Shown here: positions 1 to 9,628 of the stretch, piece after piece
How positions within the stretch are numbered: the first letter of the stretch is position 1
Layout: each line of letters begins with the position of its first letter
Assembly (NCBI GenBank): GCA_009692185.1
Contig: SHZT01000013.1
Location: forward strand, 1 to 64,000
DNA length: 64,000 bases
Reading direction: 5' to 3'
Source of the DNA: Gemmatimonadota bacterium
GTDB taxonomy: Bacteria > Gemmatimonadota > Gemmatimonadetes > Gemmatimonadales > GWC2-71-9
Made by a program: the position numbers and the translations under genes
The notes under the pieces: generated by a model
The model's input: the letters and a program-made list of their open reading frames with translations, nothing else
The model's database searches: none
What the model was told of the DNA's origin: nothing

Positions 1-198
1 CCGCGCACGAAGATCAGCCCCGGTCTCGCTGGAACCGCCGGCGAATACTTGGTTGCCGGCGAGCTGTCGCGTCGAGGCTACATCGCCTCACTGACGCTAC
101 GCAATGCGAGAGGCATCGACGTCCTCGTGTCGGACGAGGATGCGCGCCGTGTTAGCCGCTGCCATGATGAAGGCAGAGAAAATAACAATGTCTTGTAA
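1..198 (+). pseudogene. Truncated N-terminal fragment of a PD-(D/E)XK nuclease-like hypothetical protein (5' end outside window)
   Basis: Frame 1 reads PRTKISPGLAGTAGEYLVAGELSRRGYIASLTLRNARGIDVLVSDEDARRV, then non-homologous-looking residues and TAA at 196-198. It resembles the GxAGEYxVAxELxRRGYxxSxTxxNxxGIDxLV N-terminus of nuclease-like proteins but stops before any QVK-like motif. Confidence 0.45.
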
Positions 199-846
199 AA
201 AATGAATGAACCACGCCCAAAATATTCCGTTTGTCTCCACGACCGACTTGGCAAGCAACCACCCCAACAAGCCTGCCATGAGTGCCCCCACTATTCCGTT
301 GGGCATGCCGCGAAGATGCGGCGCACCAAAGGCAGCAGCCGAAATGAGAAGTATATAGTCGGTATCAACAGAGCCAACGAGCGGCACAATAACGCCAAGA
401 CGGTAAACCACTTCTTCGGAGAATGAATTGGAGAGGGAGAACAGCAGAACCCACGGCAGGTAGGGTACGAGTTGCTTTAGGCCACCGCCAGATTTACGGA
501 ACTGCAAATAGACAAAGGTGGATGTGGCGAGGGTGATGAAAATCGACAGACTGACTCCGAGGCTATGCCATGATTCACCTTCCGAGATTCCCAGCCACGA
601 AACCCCTTTGGCGGGAGCTGCAATATTGCCCGGTGTGAGGAAAGCCGAGAAGTTCGCTCCATTCACGAAATAGACGGCGAACAAAACAAGCGTGGCCACA
701 CCTAACAGCAGAGCCTGATATTTTGATTGGGTGTTGATGTATCCCAGCCCGCTTACAGAAAACGGCGACTTTTGCGCGAACCGACTGAGGTTCAGGATGA
801 CTGCCGTAGCACCAATGACGATAACCAACGCGATCATGACTTCCAT
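97..846 (-). CDS. CPBP family intramembrane metalloprotease (CAAX protease-like)
   Basis: MEVMIALVIVIG... multi-TM protein with EEVVYR, FGAPHLRG and WFIHFLQD motifs. Start ATG at 846 is internal to the listed ORF. Confidence 0.75.
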   Translation of the reverse strand: MEVMIALVIVIGATAVILNLSRFAQKSPFSVSGLGYINTQSKYQALLLGVATLVLFAVYFVNGANFSAFLTPGNIAAPAKGVSWLGISEGESWHSLGVSLSIFITLATSTFVYLQFRKSGGGLKQLVPYLPWVLLFSLSNSFSEEVVYRLGVIVPLVGSVDTDYILLISAAAFGAPHLRGMPNGIVGALMAGLLGWLLAKSVVETNGIFWAWFIHFLQDIVIFSAFIMAAANTARILVRHEDVDASRIA

Positions 847-1514
847 TCTGCCGGGGTCTGGACCAGTTCGCCGACGACCGGCGTCCCCAGCAGGGCGAGG
901 GCCCCTTCGGCGTGCGTCTGGTCCATGCCGACCTTGAGGCCCCGCCAGGCCCGGTTCGGGACGGAGAACGTGATCGAGTAGATCTGCCCGTTCACCGCCT
1001 CGATGATGAACTCGGTGCCGTACGAATAGCGCTCCAGCTCCCGCGCCTGCGGATTGGGCTGGGGGATCTGCGGGCCGATGGCGGAGAACATCACCGCCAC
1101 GGCATCGTTGGGCGAGATGGGGAGCGGCCGGATGATGGTCGGGTAGTTCGACGGGCTGAAGGCGACCGTGAACGTGGGCCCGGACGTGGCCAGCAGGGCA
1201 ATGGCCAGGAGGGCGATGGCCGCCCCGGCGCCCGCGAGGAACTGTTTCTTCCGGAGGAACCGGAGGGCCTTCATGAGCGCCGTGAACCGCGGCCGCGGCG
1301 CCCGGGGCTGCTGGGTCACCGGCGCGCTGGACTCGGGCATCGGCCCCGAGATGCCCGTGGGGCGCTTGATCATCTGCGACGCCCGCGCCAGCTCCTGCAT
1401 GACCATGACGTCGCTGGCCCGGCCGCCTTCTTTCTCGCGGGCACACGCCGGGCATCCCCGCGGGTTGGAATCGTTGTACGGGATCTTGTGCTTGGGACAG
1501 CGGATCATCGGCAT
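834..1514 (-). CDS. Zinc-ribbon-containing membrane-anchored hypothetical protein
   Basis: MPMIRCPKHKIPYNDSNPRGCPACAREKEG (Cys/His cluster), one TM segment FLAGAGAAIALLAIALLATSG. Overlaps the CPBP start by 13 nt. Confidence 0.6.
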   Translation of the reverse strand: MPMIRCPKHKIPYNDSNPRGCPACAREKEGGRASDVMVMQELARASQMIKRPTGISGPMPESSAPVTQQPRAPRPRFTALMKALRFLRKKQFLAGAGAAIALLAIALLATSGPTFTVAFSPSNYPTIIRPLPISPNDAVAVMFSAIGPQIPQPNPQARELERYSYGTEFIIEAVNGQIYSITFSVPNRAWRGLKVGMDQTHAEGALALLGTPVVGELVQTPAEWKS

Positions 1515-1524
1515 GGAGCGGCGC

Positions 1525-2085
1525 TCAGATCGTCGGCAGCGTGATACCGCGCTGGGCCTGGTACTTGCCCTTCCGGTCAGCGTACGACACGTCGCACACG
1601 TCGTCCGGGTTTGCCTCGAAAAACAGCACCTGCGCGATCCCTTCGTTCGCATAGATACGCGCGGGGAGGGGCGTCGTGTTGGAGATCTCCAGCGTCACGA
1701 AGCCTTCCCACTCCGGTTCGAAGGGCGTCACGTTGGTGATGATCCCGCACCGGGCATAGGTGCTCTTGCCGACGCACACGGTGAGCACGTTCCGGGGAAT
1801 CCGGAAGTACTCCACCGACCGCGCCAGCGCAAACGAGTTGGGCGGCACGATGCACTCGTCCCCCTCGTGCTCGACGAATGACTTGTCGCTGAAGTTCTTG
1901 GGGTCCACGACGGACGAGCGCACGTTGGTGAAGATCTTGAACTCGCGCGCCACGCGCATGTCGTACCCATAGGACGACACCCCGTACGAGATCACGCCCT
2001 GGCGGACCTGGCGGTCAGCGAAGGGCTCGATCATTCCGTGTTCGGTGGCCATCTGGCGAATCCAGCGGTCAGGCTTGATAGACAT
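1525..2085 (-). CDS. dcd: dCTP deaminase
   Basis: [13 protein letters not shown]...[18 protein letters not shown]...[13 protein letters not shown]...[21 protein letters not shown] family signature. Confidence 0.93.
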   Translation of the reverse strand: MSIKPDRWIRQMATEHGMIEPFADRQVRQGVISYGVSSYGYDMRVAREFKIFTNVRSSVVDPKNFSDKSFVEHEGDECIVPPNSFALARSVEYFRIPRNVLTVCVGKSTYARCGIITNVTPFEPEWEGFVTLEISNTTPLPARIYANEGIAQVLFFEANPDDVCDVSYADRKGKYQAQRGITLPTI

Positions 2086-2119
2086 GGCGGAAGATACCCC
2101 TCGTTAGTCCTTGTGCCAC
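2086..2119 (-). promoter_or_regulatory. Putative sigma70-type promoter of dcd (minus strand GTGGCA-N17-TATCTT)
   Basis: -10 TATCTT (plus-strand 2091-2096) lies 5 nt before the dcd ATG; -35-like GTGGCA at 2114-2119. Confidence 0.4.
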
Positions 2120-2139
2120 ATGGCCTTTGTGGATACTCT
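2111..2139 (+). promoter_or_regulatory. Putative sigma70-type promoter of the nuo operon (TTGTGC-N17-TACTCT)
   Basis: Hexamers with exact 17-nt spacing, followed 5 nt later by GTG 2145, in frame with NuoA. Confidence 0.45.
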
Positions 2140-2498
2140 CTCGCGTGCGCCAGTACATCCCGCTGGTCCTGCTGACCGGGTTCGTGATCTTGAACGCGGC
2201 GGCCATTCTGGTCGGCTCCCACCTGCTGTCGCCGACCCGGCCTACAGCCGTCAAATCCACCCCATATGAGTCAGGAATGCCGCCCCTGGGGGACACCCGC
2301 CAGCGGTTCAGCGTCAAGTTTTACCTGATCGCCATGCTGTTCATCGTCTTCGATATTGAGACCGTATTCATGATACCCTGGGCCGTGACCTTCCGGCAGT
2401 TAGGCCTGTTCGGGCTGATCGAAATGCTCGTGTTTATCGTTATCCTGCTGGTGGGATACGTCTACGCGTGGAAACGGGGAGCGCTGGAGTGGGAGTGA
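2127..2498 (+). CDS. nuoA: NADH-quinone oxidoreductase subunit A (real start may be GTG 2145)
   Basis: [41 protein letters not shown] signature; first gene of nuoA-N. Confidence 0.93.
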   Translation: MWILSRVRQYIPLVLLTGFVILNAAAILVGSHLLSPTRPTAVKSTPYESGMPPLGDTRQRFSVKFYLIAMLFIVFDIETVFMIPWAVTFRQLGLFGLIEMLVFIVILLVGYVYAWKRGALEWE

Positions 2499-2502
2499 CG
2501 CC

Positions 2503-3105
2503 ATGAAGACCGTCTCACCGCACGGCTCCGAGAACTGGCTGACTACCAAGATGACCTCCCTGGTCGATTGGGGCGTCAATTGGGGCCGGGCTAACTCGCT
2601 GTGGCCCATGCCCTTCGGTACCGCGTGCTGCGCCATTGAGTTCATGGCCACCGCCGCCAGCCGGTTCGACCTCGCCCGGTTCGGCATGGAGCGCATGAGC
2701 TTCTCGCCCCGGCAGGCGGACGTGCTGATTTGCGCCGGTCGTCTGCCGTTCAAGCTCGCCCCGGTCATTCGCCGCATTTACGACCAGATGCCCCAGCCCA
2801 AGTGGGTCATCTCGATGGGCGCCTGCGCATCCTCAGGCGGCATTTTCGACAACTACGCCATGGTGCAGGGGATCGACACCGTGGTCCCGGTGGACGTCTA
2901 CGTTCCCGGCTGTCCGCCCCGGCCCGAAGGCCTGCTCTACGGCATCGGCCTCCTCCAGAAGAAGATCAAGGGCGAAACCTTCCGCGATGCGGCGATCCGG
3001 GAAGAGCACCCCCTGGACCGGCGGGGCTTGAGCATGGCGCCGGAGCGCATTGACGAGCTCTCCGAGCCGTTCGGCAACTCCGTTCATCAAACCCGCTCGG
3101 CCTGA
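2503..3105 (+). CDS. nuoB: NADH-quinone oxidoreductase subunit B
   Basis: [18 protein letters not shown]...[11 protein letters not shown]...[12 protein letters not shown]...[15 protein letters not shown]. Confidence 0.97.
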   Translation: MKTVSPHGSENWLTTKMTSLVDWGVNWGRANSLWPMPFGTACCAIEFMATAASRFDLARFGMERMSFSPRQADVLICAGRLPFKLAPVIRRIYDQMPQPKWVISMGACASSGGIFDNYAMVQGIDTVVPVDVYVPGCPPRPEGLLYGIGLLQKKIKGETFRDAAIREEHPLDRRGLSMAPERIDELSEPFGNSVHQTRSA

Positions 3106-3742
3106 GCCGGCGTTGAATCCGTCGGTCGCGGCGCTCAGGGAACGATTCGGCGGTGCGGTCACCCGTTCGTTCGAGTCGTGCGGTGACACGATCGTGCATG
3201 TGGATGCGACCCGCGCCATTGAGATCCTCCGGTGGCTCAAGGACACGCCGGGCCAGGACTACAACTACCTCGCGGATATCACCGCGGTCGAGCACCGTGA
3301 CGGCGAGCGGCCCATCGAGATTGTCTACGAGTTGTTCTCGCTCACGCGGAAGGTCCCGCTCCGGGTGAAGGTCGAATTGCCCAAGGCCGAGGAGCTTGCC
3401 GTGGATAGCGCGGTGCCGATCTGGGCCGGGGCAAATTGGCTGGAGCGGGAAGTGTTCGACATGTTCGGTGTCACGTTCCGGGGCCATCCCGACCTCCGGC
3501 GCATTCTCATGTGGGAGACCTACGCCGAGGGCTACCCGCTCCGGAAGGATTTCCCCCTGCGGGGCCGGTTCTCCCGGTCCGAGCAGGTGCGCCAGGCGCT
3601 GAACGCCAATCCCGAAGCGCACTATTCCATGGAAGAGCTGGCCATCGCAAACGTGGCCCACGAACTGCCCGCGGAAATCCGCGACCGGCTCGCTCGCGGC
3701 CAGCGCGGCGTGATTCCGGACCCCGAGGGTGGCCGTGGCTGA
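3050..3742 (+). CDS. nuoC: NADH-quinone oxidoreductase subunit C (start uncertain)
   Basis: [48 protein letters not shown] signature. Confidence 0.92.
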   Translation: MTSSPSRSATPFIKPARPEPALNPSVAALRERFGGAVTRSFESCGDTIVHVDATRAIEILRWLKDTPGQDYNYLADITAVEHRDGERPIEIVYELFSLTRKVPLRVKVELPKAEELAVDSAVPIWAGANWLEREVFDMFGVTFRGHPDLRRILMWETYAEGYPLRKDFPLRGRFSRSEQVRQALNANPEAHYSMEELAIANVAHELPAEIRDRLARGQRGVIPDPEGGRG

Positions 3743-5015
3743 GAAACGGGTCATGGAAATGGCGCTGGCGACCACGGGGATCGATTCCGCCGGGCGGCCG
3801 GTGCGCATTCCGCTCGGCGTCGAGGGAGAAGACGTAGAGCCCGAGCTGGGCGGCGAGCACATGCTCTTGAACCTGGGTCCCCAGCACCCGGCGACGCACG
3901 GTGTCCTCCGGCTTGTGGTGGAGCTGGACGGTGAAGTCGTGGTCCGATGCGTGCCCCACGTGGGCTACCTGCACTCCGGCTTCGAGAAGCTCGGCGAGTA
4001 CCGCCACTACAACCAGATTATCCCGCTCACCGACCGCACCGACTACCTGGCCCCGATGTCCAACAACGTGGGGTTGGCACTGGCGGTCGAGAAGCTAATG
4101 GGCCTGACGATTACGCCACGCTGCACGGTGCTCCGGGTCATCGCGTGCGAAATGAGCCGGATCATTTCGCACCTCGTGTGGCTTGGCACTACGGCGATCG
4201 ATATCGGGGCGTTCACGCCCTTCCTGTGGACGTTCCAGGAACGGGAGAAGATCTACGATCTCCAGGAGGCCTGGACCGGCGCCCGGCTCACGACGAGCCT
4301 GACACGCGTCGGCGGCCTCATGGCCGACATTCCCGACGGGTTTGTCGAGGGACTGCGAACGTTCTGCCAGAACTTCCACAAGACGATCGACGAAGTGGAA
4401 CGCGCGCTCACGCGGAACGGCATTTGGGTGGCGCGCACGCAGGGCATTGGGGCGTTGTCGGGTGAGGAGGCGATCAACTGGTCCCTCTCCGGCCCGATGC
4501 TTCGCGCGTCCGGCGTGGACTACGACGTCCGGAAGGACCGCCCGTACCTGGGCTACGAGACCTACGACTTCGACGTCCCGATTGGCGAAGTCGGCGACGT
4601 CTACGACCGCTACCTGGTGCGAGTCGAGGAATTGCGGCAGTCGAACCGGATTCTCGAGCAGGCGCTGGACCGTCTGCCCGATGGCCCGATCAACGTGGAC
4701 GACCACCGCGTGATCCTGCCGCCCAAGCATGCCGCCATGAGCGACATGGAATCCATGATCCATCACTTCAAGCAGGTCATGGAAGGCGTGAAACCGCCGG
4801 TAGGCGAAGCGTATCTGCCCATCGAGAGTCCCAAGGGCGAGCTGGCGTACTACTTCGTGTCGGATGGCACGGCGAAACCGGTCCGGTGGCGTATCCGGCC
4901 GCCGGCGTTCATTAACCTGGCGGCCCTGCCGAGAATGGCCGAAGGCCATTTGCTCTCGGACCTCATCGCGATCAACGCCAGCGTGGACATCGTGATGGGC
5001 GAAGTAGACCGATGA
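3729..5015 (+). CDS. nuoD: NADH-quinone oxidoreductase subunit D
   Basis: NLGPQHPATHGVLRLVVELDGE...HVGYLHSGFEKLGEYRHYNQIIPLTDR. Confidence 0.97.
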   Translation: MAVAEKRVMEMALATTGIDSAGRPVRIPLGVEGEDVEPELGGEHMLLNLGPQHPATHGVLRLVVELDGEVVVRCVPHVGYLHSGFEKLGEYRHYNQIIPLTDRTDYLAPMSNNVGLALAVEKLMGLTITPRCTVLRVIACEMSRIISHLVWLGTTAIDIGAFTPFLWTFQEREKIYDLQEAWTGARLTTSLTRVGGLMADIPDGFVEGLRTFCQNFHKTIDEVERALTRNGIWVARTQGIGALSGEEAINWSLSGPMLRASGVDYDVRKDRPYLGYETYDFDVPIGEVGDVYDRYLVRVEELRQSNRILEQALDRLPDGPINVDDHRVILPPKHAAMSDMESMIHHFKQVMEGVKPPVGEAYLPIESPKGELAYYFVSDGTAKPVRWRIRPPAFINLAALPRMAEGHLLSDLIAINASVDIVMGEVDR

Positions 5016-5515
5016 GCGCGCACGATACCGCCCCGCACACGCCGGTCTTCACCGGTGTCGTCCGCGCGAAGCTCGACGTCGTGCTGGCCCGCTATCCCAC
5101 GAAACGCGCCGGCCTTCTACCGGCGCTCTGGATGGTGCAGGAGGCGCGCGGCTGGATTTCCGACGACGCCATGGCCGAAGTGGCCCAGGTGCTGGAACTG
5201 ACGCCGGCCTACGTGAAGGGCGTGGCGACGTTCTACACCATGTATCATCTGCACCCGGTGGGGAAACACTTCGTGCAGGTCTGTACCACGACGCCGTGCA
5301 ATATCTGCGGCGCCGAAGGCGTGGCCGAGGCGTTTCTCAAGCACACGGGATGCGGAGACCTCGGCGCGACATCGCCCGATGGAAAGTGGACGGTCATCGA
5401 GGTCGAGTGCCTGGGTGCGTGCGGTTTCCCGACGCCCGTGCTCGTCAACGACGACTTTCTCGAGAACGTCACCGCGGAGAAGGTCCCCGAAATCGTGAAG
5501 AAGTATTCGGCCTGA
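5012..5515 (+). CDS. nuoE: NADH-quinone oxidoreductase subunit E
   Basis: QVCTTTPCNICGAEGV...VECLGACGFPTPVLVND [2Fe-2S] ligands. Confidence 0.95.
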   Translation: MSAHDTAPHTPVFTGVVRAKLDVVLARYPTKRAGLLPALWMVQEARGWISDDAMAEVAQVLELTPAYVKGVATFYTMYHLHPVGKHFVQVCTTTPCNICGAEGVAEAFLKHTGCGDLGATSPDGKWTVIEVECLGACGFPTPVLVNDDFLENVTAEKVPEIVKKYSA

Positions 5516-6822
5516 TGGGATACCCGCATAAGTCGCACCCGAAAGAGACGGTCGTGCTGTCTCAGTACTTCGGCGACGCCGAGGCGCGGACGTACGACGG
5601 GTGGGTGAAGCGCGGGGGCTACCAGGCCTTGCAGAAGGTGCTGGGCATGACGCCGGTCGAGGTTACGGACGTGGTGAAGGCGTCGGGCCTTCGGGGCAGG
5701 GGCGGCGCGGGGTTCCCGACCGGCCTCAAGTGGTCGTTCATGCCGAAGGAAAAGTCCAAGCCGCACTATCTCTGCTGCAATGCCGACGAATCGGAGCCCG
5801 GGACATTCAAGGACCGCGAGATCATGCGGTGGACGCCCCACGCCCTCATCGAAGGCTGCGCCATTGCTCAGCTAGCGATCCAGGCAGAGGTCTGTTTCAT
5901 CTACATCAGGGGTGAGTTTACCGATCCGTGGGCCGTCATGGAGAAAGCGGTCGAGGAGGCCTACGCCAAAGGGACACTCGGCGCCAACGCGATGGGCTCC
6001 GGCAAGCGGATTGATATGCACCTGCACCGGGGCGCGGGCGCCTACATCTGCGGCGAAGAGACCGCCCTCATGAACTCCATCGAGGGCAAGCGCGGCAATC
6101 CGCGCATCAAGCCGCCGTTCCCCGCGGCCCAGGGTCTTTTCGCCCTGCCGACGACGATCAATAACGTCGAGACGCTGGCCGCTGTGCCGCACATCATCAA
6201 CCGGGGCGCCGACTGGTACAAGGCGCTGTGTCTCTCGAATCCGAAGAGCGTCGGGACCAAGCTCTTCAGCGTGTGCGGGCACGTGCAGAAGCCCGGTAAC
6301 TACGAGATCACGTTGGGTTACCCGCTCAAGGACCTGATCTACGACATGTGTGGCGGCGTGCTCAAGGGTCGGACCCTCAAGGCCTGCATTCCCGGGGGTT
6401 CATCTGTTCCCTTCCTTAATAGAGAAGAGTCGGAAGGGTGCCTGCTGGACTACGAGGGGTGTGTCGCGGCCGGGTCCATGCTGGGTTCGGCGGGCTGCAT
6501 CGTGTTCGACGACTCGGCCGACATGGTCTACCAAACCATGCGCCTCGCCAAGTTCTACGCCCACGAGTCCTGCGCCCAGTGCACCCAGTGCCGCGAAGGC
6601 ACGGCGTGGACCGTCCGCATTCTTCAGAAGATCCTGGATGGCGACGGGACATCGAAAGACCTGGACCTCCTACTCGACCTCGCCGACCAGATGACCGGCA
6701 AGACGATCTGCGTATTGTCCGATTCTTGTGCGGCGCCGGTCGTGTCCGGCATCAAGAAGTTCCGCGGCGAGTTCGAGGCTTACTTGAAGGGCGCTCGCCG
6801 GGCCCAGGTCGCCGTGGCGTAG
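5515..6822 (+). CDS. nuoF: NADH-quinone oxidoreductase subunit F
   Basis: GLRGRGGAGFPTGLKWSFMP...NADESEPGTFKDRE...ESCAQCTQCREG; start ATG 5515 inside the longer ORF. Confidence 0.97.
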   Translation: MGYPHKSHPKETVVLSQYFGDAEARTYDGWVKRGGYQALQKVLGMTPVEVTDVVKASGLRGRGGAGFPTGLKWSFMPKEKSKPHYLCCNADESEPGTFKDREIMRWTPHALIEGCAIAQLAIQAEVCFIYIRGEFTDPWAVMEKAVEEAYAKGTLGANAMGSGKRIDMHLHRGAGAYICGEETALMNSIEGKRGNPRIKPPFPAAQGLFALPTTINNVETLAAVPHIINRGADWYKALCLSNPKSVGTKLFSVCGHVQKPGNYEITLGYPLKDLIYDMCGGVLKGRTLKACIPGGSSVPFLNREESEGCLLDYEGCVAAGSMLGSAGCIVFDDSADMVYQTMRLAKFYAHESCAQCTQCREGTAWTVRILQKILDGDGTSKDLDLLLDLADQMTGKTICVLSDSCAAPVVSGIKKFRGEFEAYLKGARRAQVAVA

Positions 6823-8402
6823 TGGCCGAAGAACTCGTCAAGCTGACCATCGAGGGTGTCGAGCTGTCGGTCCCCAAGGGGACGACGATTCTCGAGGCCG
6901 CGAAGCAGGCCGGCGTCTTGATCCCGCACTATTGCTATCACCCGGCGCTTCCGGTGGCCGGCGTATGCCGCATGTGCCTGGTTGAAGTCGAGAAGACCCC
7001 AAAGCTGCAAATCGCCTGCGCGACCACCGTGGTGGAAGGTCAGGTGGTGAAGGTCTTCTCCGACCAGTCGGTGAAGGCGCGCGAGTCGGTCCTCGAGTTC
7101 CTGCTCATCAACCACCCGCTGGATTGCCCCATCTGCGATCAGGCGGGGGAGTGCGAGCTCCAGGACTACGTGTTCCAGGAGGGCCGCGCCCGCACCCGGT
7201 ACAGCGAGTTCCCCAAGCGGTTCAATCCGGTCGAGGACTTCGGGCCCGACGTTCTTTACGTGCCCAACCGGTGCATCCTCTGCACCCGGTGCGTGCGGTT
7301 CATGGAACACGCGGCGGAAGAAGAGGTCCTGAACGTGAGCGAACGCGGGGACCGCGCGTTCATCGGCATCCACCCGGACAAGCGGCTGGATCACCCGTGG
7401 GCCGGTAACGTGGTGGACCTCTGCCCGGTGGGCTCGCTCCTCTCCAAGGACTTTCTGCACCGCGCCCGTGCGTGGGAACTGGACAAGACCGCGTCCGTCT
7501 GCACCGGCTGTTCGCAGGGCTGTAACACCAATCTGGACACGCGCAACAACATGGTGGTGCGGATCCAGCCGCGGGCGAACACCGACGTGAACCGGTATTT
7601 CATCTGTGATCACGGCCGGCTCTCGCACCGCTGGATGAACCGGGGCGACCGTATCGAGGCGCCGCTCCTGAGCCATGGGCACGAGCTGACGGCCGTGGAC
7701 TGGGATCACGCGCTGGATCGCGCGGCGCAGATCATCAAGGGCTGTTCGGGGAAGGGCGTGGCGCTCGTGTCGCCCGGCGCGTCACTCGAGGCCCTCTGGC
7801 TCGTGCGGAAGCTGTTTACGGGCTTAGGGCTAACCGGCGCCTTCCGGGTGGAACGCGTGAAGGGGGAGTCGCCGCTGCCGGGCGTGCCGGGCCTGGCCCT
7901 CCGGGAAGAGCGGGCTCCGAACGCCACGGGCGCCCGGCTCCTCGGCTACACCGAAACGTTCGACGAGGCGCTCAAGACCGTGGAGGACGCGTCGCTCGTG
8001 GTGGTCCTGGACGACGCGCTGACCGGCGTCAGCGCCGAAACGCTCGCCCGCGTGCCCAACCTGATCTACTGCGGAACCGTGCTGCCGGATGCGGCACGCG
8101 GAGCGCGGGTCATCCTGCCGCTCGCGAATGTCGCCGAGGAGGACGGCACGTTCGTGAACCGGGACCGCCGCGTCCAGCGCTACTTCCAGGCCAGGGCGAC
8201 GCCGGGCATGGCGCGACCCGCCTGGTGGGTCCTCAGCGAATTGTTGCAGGGCCTGGACCGTGGCGAGTCGGCCGGCGTCGCCGGCGATGTGTTCGACGTG
8301 ATCGCGAAGACGGAGCCGGCGTTCGCCGGCCTTTCCTACGGCGCGCTCGGCGCGAAGGGCGCCGTCCTCCCGGATCAGGCCACGGCAGGGGCCCGCGCGT
8401 GA
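6822..8402 (+). CDS. nuoG: NADH-quinone oxidoreductase subunit G (short form, 526 aa)
   Basis: N-terminal ferredoxin-like CYHPALPVAGVCRMCLVEVE, HPLDCPICDQAGECELQD, NRCILCTRCVRF; GTG start 6822 overlaps the nuoF stop. Confidence 0.92.
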   Translation: MAEELVKLTIEGVELSVPKGTTILEAAKQAGVLIPHYCYHPALPVAGVCRMCLVEVEKTPKLQIACATTVVEGQVVKVFSDQSVKARESVLEFLLINHPLDCPICDQAGECELQDYVFQEGRARTRYSEFPKRFNPVEDFGPDVLYVPNRCILCTRCVRFMEHAAEEEVLNVSERGDRAFIGIHPDKRLDHPWAGNVVDLCPVGSLLSKDFLHRARAWELDKTASVCTGCSQGCNTNLDTRNNMVVRIQPRANTDVNRYFICDHGRLSHRWMNRGDRIEAPLLSHGHELTAVDWDHALDRAAQIIKGCSGKGVALVSPGASLEALWLVRKLFTGLGLTGAFRVERVKGESPLPGVPGLALREERAPNATGARLLGYTETFDEALKTVEDASLVVVLDDALTGVSAETLARVPNLIYCGTVLPDAARGARVILPLANVAEEDGTFVNRDRRVQRYFQARATPGMARPAWWVLSELLQGLDRGESAGVAGDVFDVIAKTEPAFAGLSYGALGAKGAVLPDQATAGARA

Positions 8403-9628
8403 CGCCCGAACTCAAGGGTGAAATCCTGCTCGGGCTGGTCAAGATCGTCGTCGTGTTTGGCGCGTTGCAGCTCATCGTCATGAACATCGTATGGGCCGAA
8501 CGGCGGGTAAGCGCGTGGATGCAGGACCGGCTGGGCCCGAACCGGGTGGGGCCTCAAGGTCTCTTGCAAGGCGTGGCCGATGGCCTCAAGAACATGCTCA
8601 AGGAAGAGACCATGCCCGCCAACGCGGAGAAGGGGCTGTTCGTGCTGGCCCCCGCGCTGGCGTTCATTCCCGCCATGATGACCCAGGCGGTCATTCCGTT
8701 TGCGTCCCCGTTGCCGGTCCGGTTCGACTGGACCTGGCCCCTCGTCGGCCGCATCGCGTACGACGGCGCGATGCCCATGGTCATCGCCGACCTCCCGGTC
8801 GGGTTTCTCTATATCCTCGCGCTCACCAGCCTCGGCGTGTACGGCGTGGTGCTGGCGGGGTGGTCGTCGGGCAGCAAATACTCGTTGTTGGGTGGCCTCA
8901 GGTCTTCCGCCCAGCTGATCAGTTACGAGATCGCGGCCGGCATGAGCCTTATCGCGGTCATGATCCTGTCGGGGAACGTGTCGCTGACGGCAATCGTGGC
9001 GAAGCAGCAGGAGTCGGTGTGGTTCGTCTTCGCCCTGTCTATTTCGTTTGTCGTCTTTCTCGTGACCGCATTTGCCGAGACCAACCGGTTGCCGTTCGAC
9101 ATGCCGGAGACGGAGTCCGAGCTGGTAGCCGGGTATCACGCGGAATACAGCTCGATGAAGTTCCTGGTCTTCCTGGTCGCCGAGTACGCAAACCTGTTTA
9201 CCGCATCGGCCCTGATGGCCACGCTCTTCTTTGGCGGGTGGGACATTCCGTTCACCACCTGGGACCAGGGAGCGCCCACCGTGCTCAAATCGCTGGTGAC
9301 CCTGGTCCTGTTCCTGACCAAGACCCTGAGCTTCTGCTTCGTGTTCATCTGGGTGCGCTGGACACTGCCCCGGTTCCGGTTCGACCAGGTCATGCAGCTG
9401 GGCTGGAAGTTCCTGCTTCCGCTGGCCATCGCGTACGTCATGGTCATTGCGACCAGCGTGTATGCGCTGGACCTGGCGGGCGTGGCATTCGGGGCGCGGT
9501 ACGGGGCGATCCTGTTCGCCCTCAACGTCGTGATTCTCTACCTGGTGTTCTGGCTGCTGGATCGGGGCCGCCTGATCCGCGGGGCTCGTGCGGGCTACCG
9601 CCCCGCCGCCGTGAGGAGTTCGCCGTGA
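8399..9628 (+). CDS. nuoH: NADH-quinone oxidoreductase subunit H
   Basis: AERRVSAWMQDRLGPNRVGPQGLLQGVADGLK...AETNRLPFDMPETESELVAGYHAEYSSMKF. Confidence 0.97.
   Translation: MTPELKGEILLGLVKIVVVFGALQLIVMNIVWAERRVSAWMQDRLGPNRVGPQGLLQGVADGLKNMLKEETMPANAEKGLFVLAPALAFIPAMMTQAVIPFASPLPVRFDWTWPLVGRIAYDGAMPMVIADLPVGFLYILALTSLGVYGVVLAGWSSGSKYSLLGGLRSSAQLISYEIAAGMSLIAVMILSGNVSLTAIVAKQQESVWFVFALSISFVVFLVTAFAETNRLPFDMPETESELVAGYHAEYSSMKFLVFLVAEYANLFTASALMATLFFGGWDIPFTTWDQGAPTVLKSLVTLVLFLTKTLSFCFVFIWVRWTLPRFRFDQVMQLGWKFLLPLAIAYVMVIATSVYALDLAGVAFGARYGAILFALNVVILYLVFWLLDRGRLIRGARAGYRPAAVRSSP

Noticed and set aside
6822-8402. nuoG as a pseudogene because it is short
   Set aside because: Intact frame coupled at both ends (1-4 nt overlaps with nuoF and nuoH) and conserved Fe-S ligands; probably a short variant.
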